A stretch of 64,000 bases of DNA from Micavibrio aeruginosavorus (lineage in GTDB: Bacteria > Pseudomonadota > Alphaproteobacteria > Micavibrionales > Micavibrionaceae). The stretch is taken from assembly GCA_016432265.1 (NCBI GenBank), contig CP066681.1:1762342-1826341 (forward strand), written 5' to 3'. The notes below the pieces were generated by a model. The model saw nothing but the letters and a program-made list of their open reading frames with translations. It did no database searches and was not told the origin of the DNA. Made by a program: the position numbers and the translations under genes. Below, in pieces: positions 18,167 to 28,812 of this stretch; positions within the stretch are counted from its first letter, which is position 1; each line of letters starts with the position of its first letter.

Positions 18167-18816
18167 TCAAAAACGCTAAATCAGGGAAAAACCCCTTCCA
18201 GATGAAGGCGTCGCAGTGGGCCATGACAGTTATGACATCTGCGATATTTTTGTGGCTGTCAGGCTTTGTACTATTTACACAGTACGTCAGATCAATAGCC
18301 GCCGAAGTTCCCGAGCGACCTGCCGACGCGATTATCGTGCTGACTGGCGGCGCACAACGCGTCAACCAAGGACTAGATTTGCTGGCACAGGGTCAAGCCA
18401 AAAAACTTTTTATTACGGGCGTAAATGGCCATGTAACCCTGGAAGAGATCCTGAATCTCTGGAAAAGGCCAATTATCAAGCATGATGACGACGATTGCTG
18501 CATTATTCTTGATCACAAGGCCCAAAACACTATCCAGAACGCCCGCGAAACAAAATTCTGGGTTCGGCAGCAAGGCATCAAGACAATCCGTCTGGTCACT
18601 TCAGACTACCACATGCCGCGAGCACGTCTGGAATTCCGCGCTAGCATGCCCGATGTAAAAATTTTGCCTTGGCCCGTCAAATCTATCAACGACCCGGAAT
18701 ACAGGACGCAGTTCTGGTATCTCTGCTTTGAAGAATACAACAAGAGTCTGGTTACCGTGGCCAAAATTCATATCACACCCCCATGGCTAAGAAAGTACGT
18801 GGATCAACCATTATGA
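18163..18816 (+). CDS. DUF218 (SanA/YdcF/ElyC-type) membrane-anchored protein
   Basis: The 217 aa protein has one N-terminal membrane segment (about residues 18-40) and a periplasmic DUF218 domain. Recognisable family features are DAIIVLTGGAQRVNQGLDLL, where the conserved GG starts the active-site-like loop, the acidic/Asn-containing ALNT-like region QNTIQNARETKFWV, and VTSDYHMPRARLEF, with the conserved TxxxHMxRA pattern. Family members SanA and ElyC affect envelope integrity and undecaprenyl-phosphate-linked pathways in E. coli. Overlaps of 4 bases with ftsX and the acyltransferase gene place it in the same operon. Confidence 0.9.
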   Translation: MIKNAKSGKNPFQMKASQWAMTVMTSAIFLWLSGFVLFTQYVRSIAAEVPERPADAIIVLTGGAQRVNQGLDLLAQGQAKKLFITGVNGHVTLEEILNLWKRPIIKHDDDDCCIILDHKAQNTIQNARETKFWVRQQGIKTIRLVTSDYHMPRARLEFRASMPDVKILPWPVKSINDPEYRTQFWYLCFEEYNKSLVTVAKIHITPPWLRKYVDQPL

Positions 18817-19580
18817 TCTTTTTGCGTTCAACATTGTTCAACATCTTCTTTTACGGATTGACTGCGCTCGCCTGCATCTTATGCCTTCCCGCCTTGTTCC
18901 TGCCACGCCCGAAAGCTATGTGCGTCGTCAAAGCCTTTGTTCACTCCGTCTACGCCTTGGAAAAATTCTTCATCGGACTGGATTTTGAGGTGCGCGGAAA
19001 AGAAAACCTCCCGCCCGACGGATCTTTTATTGTAGCGGCCAAGCATCAGTCTCCCTATGAAACAATGAAGCTGCACATCCTGTTTCGAGATCCTTCTGTA
19101 ATCCTAAAAAGAGAATTGCTCAAAGTCCCTCTCTGGGGAAGATTTCTGGCAAAAAGTGATCCGATTGCCATCAACCGCGGCACAAGAGAATCTGCTCAGC
19201 AGATCATTGATGGCGCCCGCCGCATGCAGCAGCAAGGCCGCCCTATCGTCATATTCCCTCAGGGCACAAGGGTTTACACCTGGCAAACAGCGGAAGATAA
19301 ACCTTATAAAAGCGGCGCTGCAAGAATGCAGGAGGCTACAGGAATGACAATTGTGCCGCTGGCGCTCAACACCGGCCTATTCTGGCCACGCCGCAGTTGG
19401 CTCAAATGGCCGGGTAAAGTCGTTTTTGAATTCCTGTCACCAATCCCCCCCGGGCAGGCCGTCGGCGAAACCATGGCGCAACTCGAAGACCGCCTCGAGA
19501 CTGCGAGCAAAAAACTCGAACAGGAGGCCATATTGGCCAACCCGCTCATCCCTTGTAAGAAAAGACCGCCAACGTCATGA
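18813..19580 (+). CDS. plsC: 1-acyl-glycerol-3-phosphate acyltransferase-like (PlsC family)
   Basis: PlsC-type enzymes transfer an acyl chain to lysophosphatidate to make phosphatidate. The start at 18813 overlaps the previous stop by 4 bases, like the other genes of this operon; a start at 18783 would lie deep in the previous gene. The 255 aa protein has an N-terminal membrane segment (residues 6-28), motif I as AAKHQSPYETMK, motif II-like PIAINRGTRESAQQ, motif III as FPQGTRVYTW, and motif IV-like VPLALNTGLFWPR. Motif I is HX4E instead of the usual HX4D, and motif III has Gln where Glu is usual (FPEGTR). The fold call is firm; the exact acceptor is less so. Confidence 0.88.
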   Translation: MIFLRSTLFNIFFYGLTALACILCLPALFLPRPKAMCVVKAFVHSVYALEKFFIGLDFEVRGKENLPPDGSFIVAAKHQSPYETMKLHILFRDPSVILKRELLKVPLWGRFLAKSDPIAINRGTRESAQQIIDGARRMQQQGRPIVIFPQGTRVYTWQTAEDKPYKSGAARMQEATGMTIVPLALNTGLFWPRRSWLKWPGKVVFEFLSPIPPGQAVGETMAQLEDRLETASKKLEQEAILANPLIPCKKRPPTS

Positions 19581-20416
19581 GAACATTCCTCCTTGCCGCC
19601 ATCTCCCTCCTGTTGCTGATATCTGCCTCATACGCAGGCTGGTGGTATTATGTCGCGCAGCTAGTCGAGGAAAGAATAAGCCAAATGCCGCACATCACCT
19701 CGGGTGCGATCTCCGGCTTTCCCGGGGAAATAACCATCACGGGTTCAGTAAAGGCCCCTTACATCGTTAATGGATTACCTCAGGATGTGATGGTTCCTGC
19801 CTTCACCTTGCGCACATACCCCTTTTACAAGGCTCAGACCACGCTGATACTGCCGCAAGGAGCATATATAAGCGGTCTGGAAGATCGCGATATATGGTCG
19901 GTTGATTACCTGGAGATTCAAGGCCCTCTTCCTCTTGATCTGCCAACTCCTATTAACTCTGGAACTCTGACAGAGTGGCGGAACGGGGGAGGCCATATAA
20001 CAATTTCTCATTTTGCCTTGAAGAAAAGGGAGTTAAATGCAGAAGGTGCAGGAACATTCACTCTGGATGGCTCCCTCCAGCCAGAGGGACAGATTAACGC
20101 CCGGATTAAAGGCCATCTGGAGTACATCAGATTTATGGTCGAAAAGAATCTGATCGACAGCAAAGGCGCCATGCTGGCCTCAACGATCCTTGGCGGCCTT
20201 TCAAATCCAGATGAAAACAGCGGCGACCATCATATGGATATAGGAATTCACCTCAAGAACCGGACGCTTTACGCAGGGCCTCTGGCTGTGGCACAAGTGC
20301 CGACAATTGATTGGGATAGCGGTAATCAGCCTGTTTCGCATCAATTATCTGACGGCGGATTGCCCGCGTCCGCGCAAACATATCCTGCAGAACCCGGCCA
20401 TCTCCCCAACGAATAG
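19577..20416 (+). CDS. DUF2125 periplasmic protein
   Basis: The 279 aa product has an N-terminal membrane segment or uncleaved signal (RTFLLAAISLLLLISASYAG) and then the DUF2125 pattern: WWYYVAQLVEERISQM, followed by a beta-rich region with VKAPYIVNGLPQDVMVPAF and ending near TLYAGPLAVAQVPTIDW. The family is confined largely to Alphaproteobacteria and sits beside plsC and tyrA; the role is unknown, with a lipid- or membrane-related job suggested by repeats reminiscent of AsmA-like beta folds (inference). Its last 54 codons overlap the converging tyrA gene by 164 bases, which is unusual. Confidence 0.85.
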   Translation: MRTFLLAAISLLLLISASYAGWWYYVAQLVEERISQMPHITSGAISGFPGEITITGSVKAPYIVNGLPQDVMVPAFTLRTYPFYKAQTTLILPQGAYISGLEDRDIWSVDYLEIQGPLPLDLPTPINSGTLTEWRNGGGHITISHFALKKRELNAEGAGTFTLDGSLQPEGQINARIKGHLEYIRFMVEKNLIDSKGAMLASTILGGLSNPDENSGDHHMDIGIHLKNRTLYAGPLAVAQVPTIDWDSGNQPVSHQLSDGGLPASAQTYPAEPGHLPNE

Positions 20417-21200
20417 CACGCTGTAAACCCGTGAGGTCTTCCGTGAATCGCTGCACGATTTCAAGGACAGCCTCCTGATTGTTTATGAAGATATCGCGCC
20501 ACATTACGGGATCAGAGGCTGCAATACGGGTGAAATCACGGAACCCCGAGGCAGAAAATTTGATTACGTCTGCCTTGAGATGATCCTCAAGATCAGAAGC
20601 CGTTCCCACAATCGTATAGGCTATCAAGTGCGGCAAATGAGAGGTAATCGCCAGCACCAGATCATGGCGGCGCGGCTCCATAAATTCCACGTTGGAGCCC
20701 GCAGATTCCCATAGCGCCGTCACCGTTTCAATAGCGTTCAAGGGGGTCTCCGGCAACGGCGTAATAATCGCCCATCTTCCCTGGAAAAGTTCGGCAAAAC
20801 CAGCTTCCGGGCCTGAATGCTCCGTTCCCGCTATGGGATGTGCCGGAACAAAATCAACATAATCAGGCAAATGTCGCTTTACTGATGCAATCACAGCCTG
20901 CTTTACCGACCCCACATCCGTCACAACGGCGCCTTGCTTCAACCCCGGCGCCATAGCCTCCGCCACGCCTCCGCAAGCCCCTACAGGAACCGCCAGCACA
21001 ACCAGATCACTGCCCTGCACAGCTTCCGCCAAATCGGTAGAAGCTGAATTGGCAATTCCCAGCTCTAGCGCCTTTTTGCAGACGTCCAGAGACGAATCTC
21101 CGCAAACTATACGCACCGCCGGGCAATCGCGCCGCAACACCCGCGCAATCGAAGAGCCAATCAGGCCAAAACCAATAATAGTTACTTGGTTGAAATTCAT
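20253..21200 (-). CDS. tyrA: prephenate/arogenate dehydrogenase
   Basis: TyrA oxidatively decarboxylates prephenate or arogenate in tyrosine synthesis. The start at 21200 gives MNFNQVTIIGFGLIGSSIAR, in which GFGLIGSS is the NAD(P)-binding loop; the longer in-frame start would overlap chorismate mutase. DVGSVKQAVI and FVPAHPIAGTEHSGPEAG are the conserved substrate-site motifs with the catalytic His, and FRDFTRIAASDPVMWRDI is also typical. At 315 residues it is slightly long, with a C-terminal tail after QIIDAKQ that lies over the end of the converging DUF2125 gene. Only one base separates the chorismate mutase stop from its ATG. Confidence 0.94.
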   Translation of the reverse strand: MNFNQVTIIGFGLIGSSIARVLRRDCPAVRIVCGDSSLDVCKKALELGIANSASTDLAEAVQGSDLVVLAVPVGACGGVAEAMAPGLKQGAVVTDVGSVKQAVIASVKRHLPDYVDFVPAHPIAGTEHSGPEAGFAELFQGRWAIITPLPETPLNAIETVTALWESAGSNVEFMEPRRHDLVLAITSHLPHLIAYTIVGTASDLEDHLKADVIKFSASGFRDFTRIAASDPVMWRDIFINNQEAVLEIVQRFTEDLTGLQRAIRWGDGRVLQDMFARTRAIRRQIIDAKQADYRYPNQLSALVPQPEALRKASGS

Positions 21201-21201
21201 A

Positions 21202-22119
21202 TCATGCGCTCTTCTTAACCATGGGCGCTGCAGACTCAAGCGCACTCTTGCCTACTTTATCTTCATAAACCGGCGGCGTTGGATAGCCTCCCAGACACAG
21301 GCAGCGCCCTTCGGGATATTCAAGATTATTCAGCAAATCTGTCAGCCGCCGGTCGTTCTGCGCGACATACCCATCGACTTCCAGCAGATGCAGGGTGTTG
21401 CCGCCCATCTTATGGGCCATGCTATAAAGAGAGCGCGCTGCCAAACCCATATCCTTGCATCTGTCAATAATGCGCGCACGACTGATGTGATGATCCAGAT
21501 CCAGCGCCAAAAAGGAACGATCATCGCCCGATGACTCGAATTTGATTTTGGCAATAACAAGAGCCTGATGATCGGGAACAATGTGGGTACGGGTACGATC
21601 ACCAAATGGCAGCCGCGCCATAATCCGCATAGGATTATCTTCCGGCTCGTTCATCAGCAAAGGCCACCATGGCTTTTCATCCTCAAGCGCAGGCCATGGA
21701 ACAACGGCAAACGTCACATCGCCCTCGCGTACGGCAGCCAAGGCGCTTTGGGCCGTCTCCGATTTCTGCATCGGAAGAACCGAACTGAAATAATCCTTGG
21801 CCATATCCCAGTACATAAGGCCTTCACCGCCCGCCGGCACCGTCACCGCAGCCTTCAGTCCGGTCTGCACAAGAGACACCGCCCCCACCAGTTCCCGCCA
21901 TATCCGGGCTATTGCCTCACGCGGCAGAACGCCGGTATGGCGCGCCAGCAGCCGGCGAATCATCATTGCTTCGCGTTCAGGCTGGACGGTATGCATATTA
22001 TTGCGGCGCTTGGCTTCAGTCACCTTAACGATCAACTCCGCCCGCTTCATCAGCAGATCATGCACCTGATGATCAAGGGTATCGATTTCATGACGAATTT
22101 CTTCAAGGCTCTGGGACAT
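21202..22119 (-). CDS. chorismate mutase with degenerate prephenate-dehydratase-like region
   Basis: The first 90 residues, from MSQSLEEIRHEIDTLDHQV through KVTEAKRRN and REAIARIWREL, are an AroQ-type chorismate mutase that converts chorismate to prephenate. The remaining 215 residues resemble the periplasmic-binding-like and ACT regions of PheA (MARLPFGDRTRTH; then an ACT-like stretch ISRARIIDRCKDMGL), but the TRF triad signature of prephenate dehydratase is not present, so dehydratase activity is doubtful. This long form next to tyrA is common in Alphaproteobacteria, usually with hisC between; here hisC is missing from the locus. A start at 22155 is possible. Confidence 0.85.
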   Translation of the reverse strand: MSQSLEEIRHEIDTLDHQVHDLLMKRAELIVKVTEAKRRNNMHTVQPEREAMMIRRLLARHTGVLPREAIARIWRELVGAVSLVQTGLKAAVTVPAGGEGLMYWDMAKDYFSSVLPMQKSETAQSALAAVREGDVTFAVVPWPALEDEKPWWPLLMNEPEDNPMRIMARLPFGDRTRTHIVPDHQALVIAKIKFESSGDDRSFLALDLDHHISRARIIDRCKDMGLAARSLYSMAHKMGGNTLHLLEVDGYVAQNDRRLTDLLNNLEYPEGRCLCLGGYPTPPVYEDKVGKSALESAAPMVKKSA

Positions 22120-22188
22120 GGAAGATTCAATACCCCTGCTCTTCGTAAAAATCAAAGAAATTCTAAGGCTTACCGGAAGGAATCTGCA

Positions 22189-22914
22189 TCAAGGCGTCAG
22201 TTCGGCCGACACCATGACACGCCGCCTTCCTGTTTGCGCGCGCGCATTGATGCGGGTGCCAGCATAAATTTGCTTGCTGGCCTCAACGATATACAATCCC
22301 GCAAAGCCCGGAAAAAAGAATTTGCCAAAGCTTTCCAAGCTATAAGCAAACCGCAGCAATAAAAAAGAGCGAAACGGCGGCATAAAAAGCGCTCGCTCCA
22401 CCCTTTCACGCACGAAAAGATTTTGCTGCAGCATATGATTAATCTGGGTCATGGTAAAAGGCCGACCCGCCCCGAATGGAGTCCAGTCCGCTCGTGCCCA
22501 GAACCCCAAGCGGTTTGGCATTACAAGCATCAAACGTCCACTGCTTTTCAGCACACGCCACAGCTCTCCAAGGAAAACCTCCGGATCTTGAACCATTTCA
22601 AAACCATGAATGACAAAAATCCTGTCAACGGACTCGCTTTCCAAGGGGATTGTATATCCATCAAATAAAGCCACGCGGTTGGCCTGCCCTTCGGGCCAAG
22701 GATGAACTCCGCCATACCCAGGCATCAACGCGACAGAACGCCCAGCTCCTTCATCCAGAGTTGAAAGATACGGGACTGGATAACCAATCCCCACGACACG
22801 CAGCCCCTTGCTATCCGGCCAAAGCAACCGGATATGCGCGTTCAGAATCCGCCGAACTAACCGCCCAGCCCGACTGGCGTAGAAGTTTTTCAAATCGTAA
22901 ACCCAGTGGTTCAC
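22189..22914 (-). CDS. class I SAM-dependent methyltransferase
   Basis: The 241 aa protein begins at a GTG that overlaps the upstream Nudix stop by 4 bases. The SAM-binding strand is GLRVVGIGYPVPYLSTL, a relaxed version of the usual GxGxG, and the rest follows the methyltransferase-11 plan: SVDRIFVIHGFEMVQDPEVF and WRVLKSSGRLMLVMPNRLG. The terminal third (FRSFLLLRFAYSLESFGKFF, then IVEASKQIYA) is characteristic of a group often found near gloB or chorismate mutase in Alphaproteobacteria. Substrate unknown. Confidence 0.85.
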   Translation of the reverse strand: MNHWVYDLKNFYASRAGRLVRRILNAHIRLLWPDSKGLRVVGIGYPVPYLSTLDEGAGRSVALMPGYGGVHPWPEGQANRVALFDGYTIPLESESVDRIFVIHGFEMVQDPEVFLGELWRVLKSSGRLMLVMPNRLGFWARADWTPFGAGRPFTMTQINHMLQQNLFVRERVERALFMPPFRSFLLLRFAYSLESFGKFFFPGFAGLYIVEASKQIYAGTRINARAQTGRRRVMVSAELTP

Positions 22915-23393
22915 AATACGGCCTCCAGCATGGGTATCAGCGGCAAATCGGCCTCAGGCATCGCCAAACTGTATAAATCCGGCGGACGCAGCCATCTGAT
23001 AGCTTGATGCTCATGCGTTTGCGGTTGCCCTCGCCAGACGCGGCATATGTAAAGCGGCATCAGTAAGTGAAAATCATCATAGCTGTGCGATGCAAACGCC
23101 ACTGGAGAAAAACAGCATGGGCGGGTTTCTATTCCCAGTTCCTCCTCCAGCTCGCGCATCAGCGCATATTCAGGCGTCTCGCCTTCAATAACCTTACCGC
23201 CGGGAAATTCCCAAAGCCCGGCCATAGATTTTCCTTTGGGCCTTTGCGCTACAAGCACACGGCCATCCGCATCGATAATCGCAGCCGCTGCCACCAAGAC
23301 TATCGACCCTTTCCTGCATTCAGGCTTGGGCAAATCGAGAGCTTCGGCGCACCCCACCTTCTTTTCAACAAGCTTAACCATATCCAGTCTCAT
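22911..23393 (-). CDS. mutT: Nudix hydrolase, MutT-like (8-oxo-dGTP diphosphatase type)
   Basis: The Nudix box GX5EX7REUXEEXGU is visible as GGKVIEGETPEYALMRELEE followed by ELGIE, and the flanking VLVAQRPKGKSMAGLWEFPG is the MutT-type substrate loop with the LWEFPGGK signature. MutT removes 8-oxo-dGTP from the nucleotide pool to prevent mutation. Starts at 23393, 23381 and a TTG at 23411 are possible; 23411 lies inside the terminator hairpin of the upstream gene, so 23393 is used. The stop overlaps the methyltransferase start. No promoter is obvious between the terminator and this start. Confidence 0.9.
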   Translation of the reverse strand: MRLDMVKLVEKKVGCAEALDLPKPECRKGSIVLVAAAAIIDADGRVLVAQRPKGKSMAGLWEFPGGKVIEGETPEYALMRELEEELGIETRPCCFSPVAFASHSYDDFHLLMPLYICRVWRGQPQTHEHQAIRWLRPPDLYSLAMPEADLPLIPMLEAVL

Positions 23394-23399
23394 CCTAGC

Positions 23400-23430
23400 A
23401 AAAAGCCGCAACCGGCTCAGGGTTGCGGCT
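23400..23430 (-). terminator. intrinsic terminator after the parvulin gene
   Basis: Read leftward, AGCCGCAACC and GGTTGCGGCT form a perfect 10-bp stem with a 7-base loop followed by five T. It ends the parvulin-type isomerase transcript only a few bases before the start of mutT. Confidence 0.85.
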
Positions 23431-23449
23431 CATGCGATTACTTACAGGA

Positions 23450-24529
23450 TTACTGCTTCTTCTCTTCTACCGGAGCAGGGGCAACAGCAGCCTCTGTTTT
23501 ACCGTTGATATCGAATCTTTCAACTTTAGCCTCTACTTGCCATGCCTTGATCATTTCAACCAGCTTGCGTTGACGCACAGCAGATTCAAGCTGAGGCCTG
23601 ACATCCTCAAACTTCGGCGCCGGACGGGCGCGGCGATCTTCGGCCTTTATAACATGAAAACCAAACTGGGTTTTCACCGGATCTTTGGTATATTGGCCAA
23701 CACCCAGCGCAAAAGCGGCCTCAGCGAATTCAGGAACCATATCGGCTTTGGCAAAATAGCCCAGATCTCCGTCATTCGATTTATTCGGATCCGAGGAATA
23801 TTCCTTCACCAGATCCTCGAACTTGGCGCCGCCTTCCAGCTTGCCAATGACTTCGCGGGCCTTTTCTTCGCTATCCACGAGAATATGGCGCGCCCGGGTT
23901 TCTTCAACCTTGCTCAACTCGGCGCTCAGTTCATCGTATGCCTTCTTGATATCATCTTCACTGACAGCCGCTTTAATCTCACGATCAACGTAAACACCGC
24001 GCACAATTTGCGATTTGGCAGTATCCAGCATTTTCTGAACTTCAGGATCGCTGTCAAGATTAGCCTTGACGGCCTTATCAGCAATCAGCTTATTGGTTAT
24101 AACCTGATCACGAGCCATCGGGAACAGGTTCTGAAGCGGCATTTGACGCACTTGCTCAGGCAGGGTTGTAATAAAATCCAGCACTTCGCTGCGCGTAATT
24201 TGAACATCGCCTATCTTGGCCACAACAGGGTTGCCAACTTCAATGGCGCTGTCGCCTTCGCCAATAACTTTCGGCGTATCAGCAGCGGCCTGATCCTGTG
24301 GCGCTTCGGCTTGTGCGGGCTCGGCCGCCGCCTCAGCCTTCGTAGAATCTCCGGCTGCCGGGGCTTCGGCCTGAACTGCGTTCGCCGCCATATCCGTAAC
24401 GGCAGGAGCAGTTTGCTTGCCCGACATCATGAAGAGTCCGCCTGCTGCCGCACCGGCTATGATCACGACAGCCCCCAGCAGCATCGGCATTGTCGATTTT
24501 TTTGTTTCTTTCGGTAATTCCGTAGTCAT
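23450..24529 (-). CDS. membrane-anchored parvulin-type peptidyl-prolyl isomerase
   Basis: From the chosen start MTTELPKETKKSTMPML the 359 aa protein has one membrane segment (about residues 14-34), an Ala/Glu-rich linker, a helical SurA/PpiD-like N-domain (SRSEVLDFITTLPEQV-like segment near residue 120), and a parvulin domain with the signature ARHILVDSEEKAREVI, EDLVKEYSSDP, GDLGYFAKADMVPEF and QFGFHVIKAEDRR. Such proteins assist folding of envelope proteins. A start at 24637 is in frame, but it lies upstream of any membrane segment and gives an unlikely N-terminus. It is divergent from secA, a pairing seen in many Alphaproteobacteria, and ends in a strong terminator. Confidence 0.92.
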   Translation of the reverse strand: MTTELPKETKKSTMPMLLGAVVIIAGAAAGGLFMMSGKQTAPAVTDMAANAVQAEAPAAGDSTKAEAAAEPAQAEAPQDQAAADTPKVIGEGDSAIEVGNPVVAKIGDVQITRSEVLDFITTLPEQVRQMPLQNLFPMARDQVITNKLIADKAVKANLDSDPEVQKMLDTAKSQIVRGVYVDREIKAAVSEDDIKKAYDELSAELSKVEETRARHILVDSEEKAREVIGKLEGGAKFEDLVKEYSSDPNKSNDGDLGYFAKADMVPEFAEAAFALGVGQYTKDPVKTQFGFHVIKAEDRRARPAPKFEDVRPQLESAVRQRKLVEMIKAWQVEAKVERFDINGKTEAAVAPAPVEEKKQ

Positions 24530-24681
24530 TTGGCGATAACCCCATAGATTAATGTGTAAGTCACGGGAACGAATCCAGAGATACCAGACTGTAATTCCCC
24601 TCCCAAACGGAATAAAGGGGGTTGTTGGCATTATCATGGCAAATTCCCCTGTGATAACGTCGATTTTGCCATAACATTGGA

Positions 24682-24710
24682 TTGACGGGGGCCCGACGGC
24701 GGCTTATATC
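24682..24710 (+). promoter_or_regulatory. predicted sigma-70-type promoter of secA
   Basis: TTGACG at 24682-24687 and TATATC at 24705-24710 are separated by 17 bases and lie about 47 bases before the secA ATG. Position and spacing are good; no experimental evidence. Confidence 0.55.
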
Positions 24711-24756
24711 AAACTGTCATTTATTTGTTGGGATATTTGCTGCCCCCGAGGAGTCT

Positions 24757-27504
<2,748 letters not shown>

Positions 27505-27522
27505 TCTAAGAAGGCCGCTGCT

Positions 27523-28812
27523 TCAGGCGGCTGACTTCCTATCATGGCCCGCGGGCGGCGTAACCCTGACCAGAGTAATCTGGTGACGCTGGCGCTTGAC
27601 TACATCAAAGCGACAGCCGAAAAAATTGAATGATTGCCCTACTTCGGGCAGACGTTGCGATTGGAAAAGCAGCAGGCCGGCAATCGTTGAATAATCGCCC
27701 TCTGGCAAATTCCAGTCAAATTCACGATTAAGTTCACGCACCGTGACTGTGCCGTCAATCATATAAGATCCGTTTGGCTGCCGCCGCACGCCGGTTACGA
27801 TTTCATCGGTTTCATCGTCAATATCGCCAACAATTTCTTCCAGAATATCTTCAAGGGTCACAATTCCCATGAAGCTGCCATATTCATCCACCACGAGCGC
27901 GAAATGCTCGCGGCGCTCCCGAAAGGCCTGCAATTGATCGAACAAGGTCGTCGTAATCGGCACAAACCACGGCTCGACAGCAATCCCGGCTAAATCCACG
28001 TCTTTAGCCTGTACGCCCTTGATCTGCATCTCCTTCAGCACCGCCTTGACATGGACGACTCCAATAATGTTATCAGGCTGATCCTTCCACAATGGCAGAC
28101 GTGAATACTGACTATCCAGAATTTCCTCGATCGTCAGTTCAGGGGGCTGGCCGGCATCCAGCATCTCCACCTGCCGGCGATGGGTCATAACCTTCCCTAC
28201 GTCCAGATCGGCAAGATCCAGAATGGAATGCATCATGGCTCGCTGCTCCGAAACTTCCTCATCCGTCCCCTCGTTGTGCAACTCAATAGCGCCACGCAGA
28301 ATTTCCGTATGGTTATCGCCGTAAACCTGAGAAATATCGGCGCCAAAAATCCTGAGGATCATACGGACGATCCCTGATATCAGGAACGTTGCAGGGGTAA
28401 ACAGAAGAATCAAAAAACGCAAAGGCCTCACCACCACCATTGCCATACTATCAGCATGGTGGATGGCGTATGTCTTGGGCAAAACTTCGGAGAAAATAAG
28501 CACCACCGCCGTCATAATCAGCGTGGCATAGAACACCCCGGCATCACCGAGCAAGCTGATCAGAACCGATGTCGCCAGTGCCGAAGAAGCGATATTGACC
28601 AAATTGTTCCCCAGCAGCAATGCGCCGATCATCCGCTCTTTCTTTTCCCTTATCTGGTTGACCATGGCGGCTTTCCTGTTTCCCTGCCGCTCAAGATTAT
28701 GCATGCGCGGCTGGTTGGAAGCCGTCATCGCCGTTTCAGATCCGGAAAAAAAAGCTGACAGCAGAAGCAGGATAAAAATCGTTATCAGAGAAATGATGAT
28801 TTCCGTATTCAT
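27523..28812 (-). CDS. CNNM/CorC-type hemolysin-related membrane protein with CBS domains
   Basis: The 429 aa protein has a DUF21 (CNNM) membrane domain with four segments in residues 1-180 (GSETAMTASNQPRMHNL; GALLLGNNLVNIASSALATS), a pair of CBS domains around 205-330 (VMTHRRQVEMLDAG; HFALVVDEYGSFMGIVTLED), and a C-terminal CorC_HlyC domain. CNNM family proteins transport or regulate Mg2+ in some organisms. The aroB stop codon directly abuts its ATG (TAGATG), so it is the third gene of an aroK-aroB-CorC operon; this association is common in Alphaproteobacteria. Confidence 0.94.
   Translation of the reverse strand: MNTEIIISLITIFILLLLSAFFSGSETAMTASNQPRMHNLERQGNRKAAMVNQIREKKERMIGALLLGNNLVNIASSALATSVLISLLGDAGVFYATLIMTAVVLIFSEVLPKTYAIHHADSMAMVVVRPLRFLILLFTPATFLISGIVRMILRIFGADISQVYGDNHTEILRGAIELHNEGTDEEVSEQRAMMHSILDLADLDVGKVMTHRRQVEMLDAGQPPELTIEEILDSQYSRLPLWKDQPDNIIGVVHVKAVLKEMQIKGVQAKDVDLAGIAVEPWFVPITTTLFDQLQAFRERREHFALVVDEYGSFMGIVTLEDILEEIVGDIDDETDEIVTGVRRQPNGSYMIDGTVTVRELNREFDWNLPEGDYSTIAGLLLFQSQRLPEVGQSFNFFGCRFDVVKRQRHQITLVRVTPPAGHDRKSAA

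Noticed and set aside
23423..24517. Long plus-strand frame opposite the parvulin gene
   Set aside because: It reads through the real gene and its terminator, lacks a ribosome site, and its Phe/Leu-rich product matches nothing.
24682..24756. Upstream in-frame start for secA
   Set aside because: It overlaps the predicted -35 element, lacks a ribosome site, and adds residues not expected in SecA; 24757 has GAGGAG.
27510..27535. Terminator between secA and the CorC-type gene
   Set aside because: GCCGC/GCGGC forms only a 5-bp stem without a T-run, and it overlaps coding sequence.
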